Translations under genes and position numbers: made by a program
Shown: positions 31,379 to 39,967 of the stretch, piece after piece
Layout: every line of letters starts with the position of its first letter
How positions within the stretch are numbered: the stretch's first letter is position 1
NCBI GenBank assembly: GCA_018334015.1
Contig: JAGXTI010000014.1
Coordinates: forward strand, 222,671-286,670
Direction: 5' to 3'
DNA: 64,000 bases
From: Silanimonas sp.
GTDB taxonomy: Bacteria; Pseudomonadota; Gammaproteobacteria; Xanthomonadales; Xanthomonadaceae
The notes under the pieces: generated by a model
Seen by the model: the letters and a program-made list of their open reading frames with translations, nothing else
Database searches by the model: none
What the model was told of the DNA's origin: nothing

Positions 31379-31399
31379 GGGCAGGGCAGACAGCAAACC

Positions 31400-31888
31400 A
31401 TGAACCGCGCGATCGCCTACCTCAAAAGTCTGATGCTGCTGGAACTGCTCCAGGGCATGCGGCTGACCCTCGGCTACCTGTTCAAGCCGAAGTACACGGT
31501 CCACTACCCGCTGGAGAAGCTGCCGCAGTCGCCGCGCTTCCGTGGTCTGCATGCGCTGCGCCGCTACCCGAACGGCGAGGAGCGCTGCATCGCCTGCAAG
31601 CTCTGCGAGGCGGTCTGCCCGGCACTGGCCATCACCATCGATTCGGAAGTGCGCGCCGACGGCACCCGTCGCACCACGCGTTACGACATCGACCTGTTCA
31701 AGTGCATCTACTGCGGCTTCTGCGAGGAGAGCTGCCCGGTCGATTCGATCGTCGAGACGCACATCCACGAATACCATTTCGAGAAGCGCGGCGAGAACAT
31801 CGTGAGCAAGTCGCAGCTGCTCGCCATCGGCGATCGCTTCGAGGCGGAAATCGCCGAGCGCCGCGCCGCCGACGCCGCTTACCGTTGA
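31400..31888 (+). CDS. nuoI: NADH-quinone oxidoreductase subunit I
   Basis: 162 residues with two [4Fe-4S] clusters (N6a, N6b). The motifs [16 protein letters not shown] and [18 protein letters not shown] are intact. An N-terminal amphipathic helix ([17 protein letters not shown]) lies on the membrane. It passes electrons from NuoG to NuoB. It lies 21 bases after nuoH, one of the larger gaps in the operon. Confidence 0.98.
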   Translation: MNRAIAYLKSLMLLELLQGMRLTLGYLFKPKYTVHYPLEKLPQSPRFRGLHALRRYPNGEERCIACKLCEAVCPALAITIDSEVRADGTRRTTRYDIDLFKCIYCGFCEESCPVDSIVETHIHEYHFEKRGENIVSKSQLLAIGDRFEAEIAERRAADAAYR

Positions 31889-31901
31889 GGACTGGGCCAC
31901 G

Positions 31902-32522
31902 ATGGAACTGATCGCGTTCTACCTCTTCGCGGCGATGGCGGTGGCTTCCGCCCTCGGCGTCATCCTGCTCAAGAACCCCGTGCACGCCGTGCTCTGTCTG
32001 GTGCTGACCTTCTTCAGCGCGGCCTGCCTGTTCCTGCTGCTGCAGGCCGAATTCCTCGGCGTGGTGCTGGTGCTGGTCTACGTCGGTGCGGTGATGGTGC
32101 TGTTCCTGTTCGTGGTGATGATGCTTGACATCAACACCGTGCCACTGCGCGAGGGCTTCGCCCGCTACCTGCCCGCCGCCGCCATCGTCTCCGGCCTGAT
32201 GTTCGTGCAGATGCTGGTGCTGCTCGGGGTCACCACCGGCGAGCGTGGTGTCGCTTTCCCCAGCGCCGACCCGGCGCAGGCCGCGGGCTTCAGCAACCTC
32301 GAATGGATCGGTCGCGCGCTGTTCTCCGGCTACCTGCTGCCCTTCCAGATCGCCGCCGTGCTGCTCACCGTCGCCATCCTGGTCGCGGTGATGCTGACCC
32401 TGCGCCGCCGCCCCGGTGCGCGCCACCAGGACGCCGCCCGGCAGTCCGCGGTGCGCAAGGAGGACCGTCTGCGGGTGCTGAAGATGCCCGCCGAGACCCG
32501 CAAGGGGGAGAACGCCGAATGA
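31902..32522 (+). CDS. nuoJ: NADH-quinone oxidoreductase subunit J
   Basis: 206 residues, five transmembrane helices. It includes [20 protein letters not shown] and [20 protein letters not shown], the distorted pi-bulge helix region that links redox and pumping. A basic C-terminal tail (about 170-206) is on the cytoplasmic side. It overlaps nuoK by ATGA. Confidence 0.97.
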   Translation: MELIAFYLFAAMAVASALGVILLKNPVHAVLCLVLTFFSAACLFLLLQAEFLGVVLVLVYVGAVMVLFLFVVMMLDINTVPLREGFARYLPAAAIVSGLMFVQMLVLLGVTTGERGVAFPSADPAQAAGFSNLEWIGRALFSGYLLPFQIAAVLLTVAILVAVMLTLRRRPGARHQDAARQSAVRKEDRLRVLKMPAETRKGENAE

Positions 32523-32824
32523 TCACGCTGGCGCATTTCCTCACGCTCTCGGCGCTGCTGTTCTCGATCGGCATCGCCGGCATCATCATCAACCGCAAGA
32601 ACATCATCGTCCTGCTGATGTGCATCGAACTGATGCTGCTGGCGGTGAGCATCAACCTGATCGCCTTCTCGCGCTTCCTCGGCGATGTCGATGGTCAAGT
32701 GTTCGTGTTCTTCATTCTGACCGTCGCCGCTGCCGAGGCGGCGATCGGCCTGGCCATCCTGGTCACGCTCTTCCGCAACAAGCGGACGATCAACGTGGCT
32801 GAACTCGACGCGATGAAGGGCTGA
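32519..32824 (+). CDS. nuoK: NADH-quinone oxidoreductase subunit K
   Basis: 101 residues, three transmembrane helices. The membrane Glu residues used in proton transfer are present in [18 protein letters not shown] and [17 protein letters not shown]. The length and spacing are standard for the family (MrpC-like). The ATG at 32519 overlaps the nuoJ stop. Confidence 0.97.
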   Translation: MITLAHFLTLSALLFSIGIAGIIINRKNIIVLLMCIELMLLAVSINLIAFSRFLGDVDGQVFVFFILTVAAAEAAIGLAILVTLFRNKRTINVAELDAMKG

Positions 32825-32825
32825 C

Positions 32826-35021
32826 ATGGGCCATACGCTCTCGACCAACCTGCTGCTGGTCATCGCTCTGGCGCCCCTGCTTGGTGCCATCATCGCCGGC
32901 CTGTTCGGCCGCCAGATCGGGCGTTCCGGTGCGCACAGCGTCACCATCGCCGGTGTGGCCATCAGTTTCGTGCTTTCCTGCCACGTGCTCTGGCAGCTCT
33001 GGTTCGCGGGCGCCGACCCGTTCAACCAGAACATCTACACCTTCTTCGAGATCGGCACCTACTCGGCCCACATCGGCTTTCTGGTTGACCGCCTGACCGT
33101 GATGATGATGGTGGTGGTCACCTTCGTCTCGCTGCTGGTGCACATCTACACCATCGGCTACATGGCCGACGACGACGGCTACCAGCGCTTCTTCAGCTAC
33201 ATCTCGCTGTTCACCTTCTCGATGTTGATGCTCGTGATGAGCAACAACTTCCTGCAGCTGTTCTTCGCCTGGGAAGCGGTCGGCCTGGTGTCCTACCTGC
33301 TGATCGGCTTCTGGTACAAGCGCCCGACCGCCGTGTTCGCCAACATGAAGGCGTTCCTGGTCAACCGCGTTGGCGACTTCGGGTTCCTGCTTGGCATCGC
33401 CGCCATCTTGTATTTCTACGGCACACTCGACTACGCGACGGTGTTCGCCAAGGTCACCGATGCGGTCGGTGAAACTCTGGTGGTCTGGAGCCAGTTCTCC
33501 CTGCTCGGTCTGCAGGTGCCGGCCTGGCAGGTCGATGCCGTGACCTTCATCGGCATCTGCCTGTTCATCGGTGCCATGGGCAAGTCGGCGCAAGTGCCCT
33601 TGCACGTCTGGCTGCCGGATTCGATGGAAGGCCCGACGCCGATCTCGGCGCTGATCCACGCGGCCACGATGGTGACGGCCGGCATTTTCATGGTCGCGAG
33701 GATGTCGCCGGTGTTCGAACTGAGCGCCACCACGCTCGATGTCATCCTGTTCATCGGTGCGACGACGGCGCTGTTCACTGGCCTGATCGGCATGGTGCAG
33801 AACGACATCAAGCGGGTGGTCGCCTACTCGACGCTTTCGCAGCTGGGCTACATGACCGTGGCGCTCGGCGTTTCGGCCTACAGTGCCGCGGTGTTCCACC
33901 TGATGACACATGCTTTCTTCAAGGCCCTGCTGTTTCTCGCGGCCGGCAGCGTGATCATCGGCATGCATCACGTGCAGGACATGCGCCGCATGGGCGGCCT
34001 GCGCAAATACATGCCGATCACCTACTGGACCTCGTTGCTCGGCACGCTGGCCTTGATCGGCTTCCCCTTTCTCTCGGGCTTCTACTCGAAGGACAGCATC
34101 ATCGAGGCGGTCAAGGTCGCCGCCGATGGCGGCAACTGGGTGGTCGGCTATGCGCTGTTCGCCGTGCTGGCTGGCGTGTTCGTCACCAGCTTCTACAGTT
34201 TCCGACTGTTCTACCTGGTCTTCCACGGCAAGGAGCGGTTCCGCGAAGTACCGGACGACCCTGTCACGTCGCACGATGACCACGGCCACGGCGGCCACCA
34301 CGGTCCGGTCGAGCCGCACGAATCGCCCTGGGTGGTCACCGCACCGCTCGTGCTGCTGGCCATTCCCTCGGTGCTGATCGGCATGCTGACGGTGGGGCCG
34401 ATGCTGTTCGGCAAGGATTTCAGTGGCGAGAAGCCGGTGACGCCGTTCTTCGAGGGCGCCATCTACCACTACCAGCAAGGGCCGGCCGCCACCGGTCTGC
34501 CGGGGGCGGTGGCGTTCTCGCCGGTGCCGATGGGGCCGGTGGATTGCGAGGCTGTCCTGCAGGACGGTGCCGAGGATCCGGTTGCCGTGGTCGGCTGCAA
34601 GCACTTCGGCAACGGAGCGATCGGCTTCGCCGTGCATGGCTTCACCACGCCGGCGTTCTGGTTGGCCTTCCTTGGTTTCGCTCTTGCAACCTACCTTTAC
34701 CTGTTGCGACCCGGCACCAGCACCCGTTTGCGCCTTATCCTCGCACCGCTGGTGCGCGTGCTCGAGGCCAAGTACTGGATGGACGAACTGTGGATCGACG
34801 GTTTCGCCGGCCAGGGCGTGCGCCTCGGACGCGGGGCTTGGCGCTACGGTGACCGTGGCCTGATCGATGGTGCCGCCGTCAACGGCTCGGTCTGGGTGAT
34901 CGACCGGGTCTCGGCGATCGTGCGCCACATGCAGTCCGGCTACCTCTACCACTACGCCTTCGCGATGATCCTCGGCCTGATCGCCCTGTTGTGGCTGATC
35001 GGACGCTGGACCGCGGCCTGA
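32826..35021 (+). CDS. nuoL: NADH-quinone oxidoreductase subunit L
   Basis: 731 residues, the distal antiporter-like subunit, about 16 helices including the long lateral helix. It has FFAWEAVGLVSYLLIGFWY (key Glu), HVWLPDSMEGPTPISALIHA, AATMVTAGIFMVARMSP and IKRVVAYSTLSQLGYM (key Lys). It is longer than the E. coli protein (about 613 residues). Part of the excess is a His/Gly/Asp-rich loop at about 480-497 (HDDHGHGGHHGPVEPHE) and a Cys-containing periplasmic segment near 575-590. The His-rich loop could bind metal; this is inference. Confidence 0.98.
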   Translation: MGHTLSTNLLLVIALAPLLGAIIAGLFGRQIGRSGAHSVTIAGVAISFVLSCHVLWQLWFAGADPFNQNIYTFFEIGTYSAHIGFLVDRLTVMMMVVVTFVSLLVHIYTIGYMADDDGYQRFFSYISLFTFSMLMLVMSNNFLQLFFAWEAVGLVSYLLIGFWYKRPTAVFANMKAFLVNRVGDFGFLLGIAAILYFYGTLDYATVFAKVTDAVGETLVVWSQFSLLGLQVPAWQVDAVTFIGICLFIGAMGKSAQVPLHVWLPDSMEGPTPISALIHAATMVTAGIFMVARMSPVFELSATTLDVILFIGATTALFTGLIGMVQNDIKRVVAYSTLSQLGYMTVALGVSAYSAAVFHLMTHAFFKALLFLAAGSVIIGMHHVQDMRRMGGLRKYMPITYWTSLLGTLALIGFPFLSGFYSKDSIIEAVKVAADGGNWVVGYALFAVLAGVFVTSFYSFRLFYLVFHGKERFREVPDDPVTSHDDHGHGGHHGPVEPHESPWVVTAPLVLLAIPSVLIGMLTVGPMLFGKDFSGEKPVTPFFEGAIYHYQQGPAATGLPGAVAFSPVPMGPVDCEAVLQDGAEDPVAVVGCKHFGNGAIGFAVHGFTTPAFWLAFLGFALATYLYLLRPGTSTRLRLILAPLVRVLEAKYWMDELWIDGFAGQGVRLGRGAWRYGDRGLIDGAAVNGSVWVIDRVSAIVRHMQSGYLYHYAFAMILGLIALLWLIGRWTAA

Positions 35022-35039
35022 CCCTGGAAGGACGACCCG

Positions 35040-36569
35040 ATGGAAGGTTTCCCGCTGCTGAGCGCACTGATCTGGCTGCCCCTGTTGGGCGGCTTGCTGA
35101 CGCTGGCGTTCGGTGAGGCGCGTGGCACGCAGGCCAAGTGGTTCGCCCTGCTGATCGCCCTGCTCACGCTGGCGCTCTGCATTCCGCTCTACACCGGTTT
35201 CGACGCCAGCTCGCCGGCGATGCAGTTCGTCGAAAAGCGGCCCTGGATCCCGGCCTTCGACATCTATTACCACCTCGGGGTGGACGGCATCTCGGTGGCG
35301 CTGATCCTGCTCACCGCTGTCATCGGCGTGCTGGTGCTGATGGGGGCCTGGGCCTCGGTGAGCCATCGCGTTCACCAGTACTACGCCGCTTTCCTGATGC
35401 TGCAGAGCCTGATGATCGGCGTGTTCGCCGCGCAGGACGCCATCCTGTTCTACGTATTCTTCGAGGCCATGCTGATCCCGATGTTCATCGTGATCGGCGT
35501 CTGGGGCGGTGCCAAGCGCGTCTATGCCAGCCTCAAGTTCTTCCTCTACACCTTCCTCGGCTCGGTGTTCATGCTGGTCGGGCTGGTCTACCTGTACCTC
35601 AAGGGCGGCAGTTTCCAGCTCGCCGACCTCTACGCCTTGCCGCTCACCGCCACCGAACAGACCTGGTTGTTCTGGGCCTTCTTCGCCGCCTTCGCGGTCA
35701 AGATTCCGATGTTCCCGGTGCACACCTGGCTGCCCGACGCTCACGTCGAGGCTCCCACCGCCGGCTCGGTGGTGCTGGCCGCGATCATGCTGAAGATCGG
35801 CGGCTACGGCTTCCTGCGTTTCACCCTGCCGATCGTTCCCGACGCCGGCGCCGAGTGGGCCTGGCTGGTGATCGCCTTCTCGCTCATCGCGGTGGCCTAC
35901 ATCGGTCTGGTCGCGCTGGTGCAGGAGGACATGAAGAAGCTGATCGCCTATTCCTCGATCGCCCACATGGGCTTCGTCACGCTCGGCATCTTCATCGCCT
36001 TCGGCATCACACGAAGCGGCGGTGCCGGCGATCCGTCCAGCGCCGCGCAACTCGGCCTGCAGGGCGCGATGGTGCAGATGGTCTCGCACGGCTTCATTTC
36101 CGGCGCCATGTTCACCTGCGTGGGTGTGCTCTACGACCGCATGCACACCCGGATGATGGCCGACTACGGCGGCGTCATGAGCATGATGCCGTGGTTCGGT
36201 GGCTTCTTCGTGCTGTTCGCCATGGCCAACGCCGGCCTGCCGGGCACCTCCGGCTTCGTTGGCGAGTTCATGGTCGTCCTCGCCGCCTTCCAGGCCGAGC
36301 CGTGGATCGCCATCGTTGCTGCCACCACCCTGGTGCTCGGTGCCGCCTACACCCTGTGGATGGTCAAGCGGGTCATGTTCGGCGAAGTGGCCAACCGCCA
36401 TGTCGCCGAGCTCAAAGACATCGACGCCCGCGAAGCCTGGGTGCTCGGTCTGTTTGCTGCTGGTGTGCTCGCCATCGGCGTCTACCCGAAACCCCTGACC
36501 GACCTGATGGATGCCTCGGTGGTGCAGTTGGTGGGCCAGCTCTCGGCCACCAAGCTCGCCCTGCTGTGA
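35040..36569 (+). CDS. nuoM: NADH-quinone oxidoreductase subunit M
   Basis: 509 residues, an antiporter-like pump subunit of 14 helices. It has YYHLGVDGISVALILLTAVI, FYVFFEAMLIPMFIVIGVWG (key Glu), KIPMFPVHTWLPDAHVEAPT, LAAIMLKIGGYGFLRF and DMKKLIAYSSIAHMGFVTLG. It lies 18 bases after nuoL. All channel Lys and Glu residues I can check are present. Confidence 0.98.
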   Translation: MEGFPLLSALIWLPLLGGLLTLAFGEARGTQAKWFALLIALLTLALCIPLYTGFDASSPAMQFVEKRPWIPAFDIYYHLGVDGISVALILLTAVIGVLVLMGAWASVSHRVHQYYAAFLMLQSLMIGVFAAQDAILFYVFFEAMLIPMFIVIGVWGGAKRVYASLKFFLYTFLGSVFMLVGLVYLYLKGGSFQLADLYALPLTATEQTWLFWAFFAAFAVKIPMFPVHTWLPDAHVEAPTAGSVVLAAIMLKIGGYGFLRFTLPIVPDAGAEWAWLVIAFSLIAVAYIGLVALVQEDMKKLIAYSSIAHMGFVTLGIFIAFGITRSGGAGDPSSAAQLGLQGAMVQMVSHGFISGAMFTCVGVLYDRMHTRMMADYGGVMSMMPWFGGFFVLFAMANAGLPGTSGFVGEFMVVLAAFQAEPWIAIVAATTLVLGAAYTLWMVKRVMFGEVANRHVAELKDIDAREAWVLGLFAAGVLAIGVYPKPLTDLMDASVVQLVGQLSATKLALL

Positions 36570-36585
36570 CGGAGACCCGACCGCG

Positions 36586-38028
36586 ATGATGCCCCTGCCC
36601 ACCAGCGCCGATCTGGTTCCGCTTCTCCCCGAACTGCTGCTCTGCGGTGCGGCGCTCGGCCTGCTGCTCGCCGATCTGTTCATCGATGAGCGCCGGCGCG
36701 GCCTGATCCATTTCCTCGCCCTGCTGTCGCTGCTGCTCACCGCCCTGCTGGTGGCCCGTGGCATGGGTGGCGAGCCGGTGTCGGCGTTCGGCGGCATGTT
36801 CATCCGCGACACCCTGGCCGATGTGCTGAAGATCGCGATGTGCGGCGTCACCGCCCTCGTGCTGCTCTATGCGCGGCGCTACCTCGAGGAGCGCGGCCTG
36901 CTGGTCGGCGAGTTCTACGCCATCGTCCTGTTCGCCCTGCTCGGCATGATGGTGATGGTCTCGGCTGGCAACCTGGTCACCCTCTACCTCGGCCTTGAGC
37001 TGCTGGCGCTCAGCTCCTACGGTCTGGTCGCCATGGACCGTGACAACAAGGTCGCCTCCGAGGCCGGCATGAAGTACTTCGTGCTGGGCGCCATGGCCTC
37101 GGCCCTGCTGCTCTACGGCATGTCGATGATCTATGGCGCCACCGGCAGCCTCGATCTTGCCGCCATCCACCAGGCGGCGGCGAGCAGCGACGATCGCACC
37201 CTGCTGCTGTTCGGTGTGGTGTTCGTGCTGGTCGGCGTGGCCTTCAAGTTCGGCGCTGCGCCCTTCCACATGTGGGTGCCCGATGTCTACCAGGGCGCCC
37301 CGACGGCGATCACCCTGTTCATCGGCTCGGTGCCGAAGATCGCCGCCTTCGGTTTCGCCTACCGCCTGCTCGAATCCGGACTCGGTCCGACCTCGGAGTA
37401 CTGGTCGCAGATGGTCGCCTGGCTGGCGGTGCTGTCGCTGGTGATCGGCAACCTGCTGGCGCTGGCGCAGACCAACCTCAAGCGGATGCTGGCCTATTCG
37501 ACGATCGCCCACGTCGGTTTCCTGTTCATGGCGCTCTCGAACCCGCAGGCCGCCGGCTACAGCGCGGCGATGTTCTACGCCATCAGCTACGCGATCATGG
37601 CCACCGCCGCTTTCGGTGCCATCATTCTGATGTCGCGTCGTGGCTTCGAGGCCGACCAGATCGCCGACTACAAGGGCCTGTGGCAGCGCAGCCCTTTCCA
37701 TGCCTTCCTGATCATGATCGTGATGGCCTCTCTCGCCGGCGTGCCGCCCACGCTCGGCTTCTTCGCCAAGCTCTCGGCCATCGGTGCCGCGGTCGATGGC
37801 GGCCGCGAGTGGCTGGCCGTGCTGGGCGTGGTGATGGCGGTGGTGGGCGCCTTCTACTACCTGCGCGTCATCAAGGTGATGTTCTTCGACGCGCCGGAAC
37901 GCGACGACATGGTGGCGCATGCCGATGGCACCTTGCGCTTCGTGTTCGCCGCCAATGCCATCGCCCTGCTGGTGCTCGGTCTCGGTGCCCAGATGATTCT
38001 GGGTTGGGCGGAAGCCTCGTTCCTCTGA
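36586..38028 (+). CDS. nuoN: NADH-quinone oxidoreductase subunit N
   Basis: 480 residues, the third antiporter-like subunit and the last gene of the operon. Features are YLGLELLALSSYGLVAMDRD (key Glu), KYFVLGAMASALLLYGMSMI, FKFGAAPFHMWVPDVYQGAP and TNLKRMLAYSTIAHVGFLFM. The ATG at 36586 follows ACGGAG. The gene is followed by a GC hairpin and then the convergent recD. Confidence 0.98.
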   Translation: MMPLPTSADLVPLLPELLLCGAALGLLLADLFIDERRRGLIHFLALLSLLLTALLVARGMGGEPVSAFGGMFIRDTLADVLKIAMCGVTALVLLYARRYLEERGLLVGEFYAIVLFALLGMMVMVSAGNLVTLYLGLELLALSSYGLVAMDRDNKVASEAGMKYFVLGAMASALLLYGMSMIYGATGSLDLAAIHQAAASSDDRTLLLFGVVFVLVGVAFKFGAAPFHMWVPDVYQGAPTAITLFIGSVPKIAAFGFAYRLLESGLGPTSEYWSQMVAWLAVLSLVIGNLLALAQTNLKRMLAYSTIAHVGFLFMALSNPQAAGYSAAMFYAISYAIMATAAFGAIILMSRRGFEADQIADYKGLWQRSPFHAFLIMIVMASLAGVPPTLGFFAKLSAIGAAVDGGREWLAVLGVVMAVVGAFYYLRVIKVMFFDAPERDDMVAHADGTLRFVFAANAIALLVLGLGAQMILGWAEASFL

Positions 38029-38035
38029 ACACGTG

Positions 38036-38054
38036 GGGCCCGGTTTGCGGGCCC
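38036..38054 (+). terminator. Hairpin at the end of the nuo operon
   Basis: GGGCCCG-GTTTG-CGGGCCC is a perfect 7-bp stem 8 bases after the nuoN stop and just before the convergent recD stop at 38063. It could serve both operons. It lacks a T-run on either strand. Confidence 0.55.
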
Positions 38055-38062
38055 GGCAACGC

Positions 38063-39967
38063 TCAAGGCCCGGCGGCAGCGATCCGCTCGGCCAGACGGC
38101 CGTGCCGTTGCAAGCCGGTCGCCAGGGCCTTGGCCGTGCTGGCGGTGCTGGACCAGAGTTCGAGCGCCACTCTGGCCCGCGACAGCCCGGTGTAGAGGGT
38201 CTGCCGGTTGAGCAGGGGGGAGTGCGCATCCGGCGGCAGCAACACGGCCACCCGGGCGTACTCGGAACCCTGGCTCTTGTGCACGGTCAGCGCGAAGGCG
38301 TCCTCGTGCGGTGGCAGCGCGGCCGGGTCGAACAGCCGCACCGGGGCAGGGTCCGCCTGTGCCGCACCGCTACCCGGAGCGGCCGCCGCATCCGCTGCCG
38401 GATCGAAGGCGACCTGCAGGCGGCGCTGGCCGGTGGCGTCCTCGACGAGCAGGCACAGCCCGACGTCGCCGTTGTAGAGCCGTGCGGCAGGGTCGTTGCG
38501 GAGTACGATCACGGCACGGCCGGGGTACCAGATGCTCCCCGCCCAGTCGGCCAACGCCGACCCGCCGCGCAGCCGGGCGGCGATCGCGGTACTGGCCTGG
38601 ACGGCACCGAAAGGCCCCTCGCGCTGCGCGCAGAGCAGTTGCTGCCGACGCAGCAGGCCGAGCCGCGAGGCCAGCCCCGGGCCATCGTCGAAGGGCACCG
38701 GGCGTTCGATGCCGACCGCTTCGAGTTCCGCCATCCATTCGCGCGCCCAGGCGGCGAGGCGGCCCTGCAATTGATCCGGCGTGTCGACGATGTGGATCCG
38801 CGCCGCCACCCGCTCGCCCCTGCGCTGGCTCGCGGCCTGCTCGAAGGCGGCTTCGAAAGCCTGCGCATCGCCGGCACGCACCGCCTCGTTGATCGGCACC
38901 AGGGCGGCGTCGGCGCGGAAGCCATGCTCAAGCCGCACGAGATCGCCGCGCGGGTCGGCCTGCAGGGCCCGCACAATGTCCATCATCACCGAGCCGGTGC
39001 CGACCGAGCTGAGCTGGTCGGCGTCGCCCACCAGCACCAGCACGGCCTCCTCGCGCAGCGCCGACAGCAGGGCGCGCAGGAGACCGAGATCGAGCATCGA
39101 GGCCTCGTCCAGCACCACGATGTCGGCGGGCAGGCGTTCACCGGCGTGGAAAGCAAAGCCACCCTGCCGACCACGGCTGCCGAGCAGGCGGTGCAGGGTG
39201 CCGGAGCCGGCGGCGAGTACGCCATCGAGGTGGGAGGCCCAAGCGGCGTCCAGCGGCGGCTCGCCGCTGCCTAGGCGGGCCGCGCCCTGGCGCAAGGCTT
39301 CGCTCAGGCGTTGCGCGGCCTTGCCGGTGGGAGCGGCCACGCTCAGTCTGGGCAGGGGGCCGGTGCGGGCCTCGTGCTCGCGTGACAAGCCGAGCAGCAT
39401 GCGCAGCACCGTGCTGGTCTTGCCGGTGCCCGGCCCGCCGGTCAGCACCATCAGCCGGCGCCCCGGGGCCTGGCGCACGGCGGCTCGCTGGCGTTCCTCC
39501 TCGTCGCGCCAGGAGCCCTGGAAAAGCCCGCGCAGGTCCGCATCGTCGAGCGCCCGGACCGGTGAGGCTGCCGCCGCCCGGCGCTCGACCAGGGCTTCGG
39601 CCACGCGGATCTCGTCGCGGTGGTTGCGCCGCAGGTACAGGTGGTCGCCGTCGAGCACGAAGGGTCGGGCCGGTCTGGCTTCGCCCGCATGGGTGTCGAC
39701 CAAGGGGCTCTGCGCCAGCGCCTCGTAACACGCGGGGCCCAACAGCGGCCTGCCCTCGGCATCGTTAGAGGACAGCGGCAGGGCGCTGTGGCCCTGGCCC
39801 TCGGCATGGCTGACCCAGCCGGCGGCGAGCGCGGTGAGCGGATCGCCGCCATGCGCCCGCACCCAGCGCCAGACCGCACGATCGAGATCGCGCCAGAGCT
39901 CGGGCAGATCGCTTTGCGACCGCGGCCACGAAAAGCGGAACGCATCGCCGGCGATCTTCGTTGTCAT
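38063..39967 (-). CDS. recD: Exodeoxyribonuclease V alpha subunit (RecD helicase)
   Basis: 634 residues. It is the 5'-3' helicase of RecBCD. Motifs in order are Walker A VLTGGPGTGKTSTVLRMLLG, VAAPTGKAAQRL, Walker B DIVVLDEASMLDL, LVGDADQLSSVGTGSV, LEHGFRAD, VIVLRNDPAARLYNGDVGL, ALTVHKSQGSEY and YTGLSRARVALELW. The ATG at 39967 overlaps the recB TGA (ATGA). The longer open frame upstream is a shadow over recB. It is last in the recC-recB-recD unit. Confidence 0.97.
   Translation of the reverse strand: MTTKIAGDAFRFSWPRSQSDLPELWRDLDRAVWRWVRAHGGDPLTALAAGWVSHAEGQGHSALPLSSNDAEGRPLLGPACYEALAQSPLVDTHAGEARPARPFVLDGDHLYLRRNHRDEIRVAEALVERRAAAASPVRALDDADLRGLFQGSWRDEEERQRAAVRQAPGRRLMVLTGGPGTGKTSTVLRMLLGLSREHEARTGPLPRLSVAAPTGKAAQRLSEALRQGAARLGSGEPPLDAAWASHLDGVLAAGSGTLHRLLGSRGRQGGFAFHAGERLPADIVVLDEASMLDLGLLRALLSALREEAVLVLVGDADQLSSVGTGSVMMDIVRALQADPRGDLVRLEHGFRADAALVPINEAVRAGDAQAFEAAFEQAASQRRGERVAARIHIVDTPDQLQGRLAAWAREWMAELEAVGIERPVPFDDGPGLASRLGLLRRQQLLCAQREGPFGAVQASTAIAARLRGGSALADWAGSIWYPGRAVIVLRNDPAARLYNGDVGLCLLVEDATGQRRLQVAFDPAADAAAAPGSGAAQADPAPVRLFDPAALPPHEDAFALTVHKSQGSEYARVAVLLPPDAHSPLLNRQTLYTGLSRARVALELWSSTASTAKALATGLQRHGRLAERIAAAGP

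Noticed and set aside
32790-36851. A 1353-codon minus-strand open frame across nuoL-nuoM
   Set aside because: It is antisense to two certain complex I genes and rich in His, Gln, Glu and Asp, the typical composition of a reverse frame over membrane genes in GC-rich DNA. No domain is recognisable.
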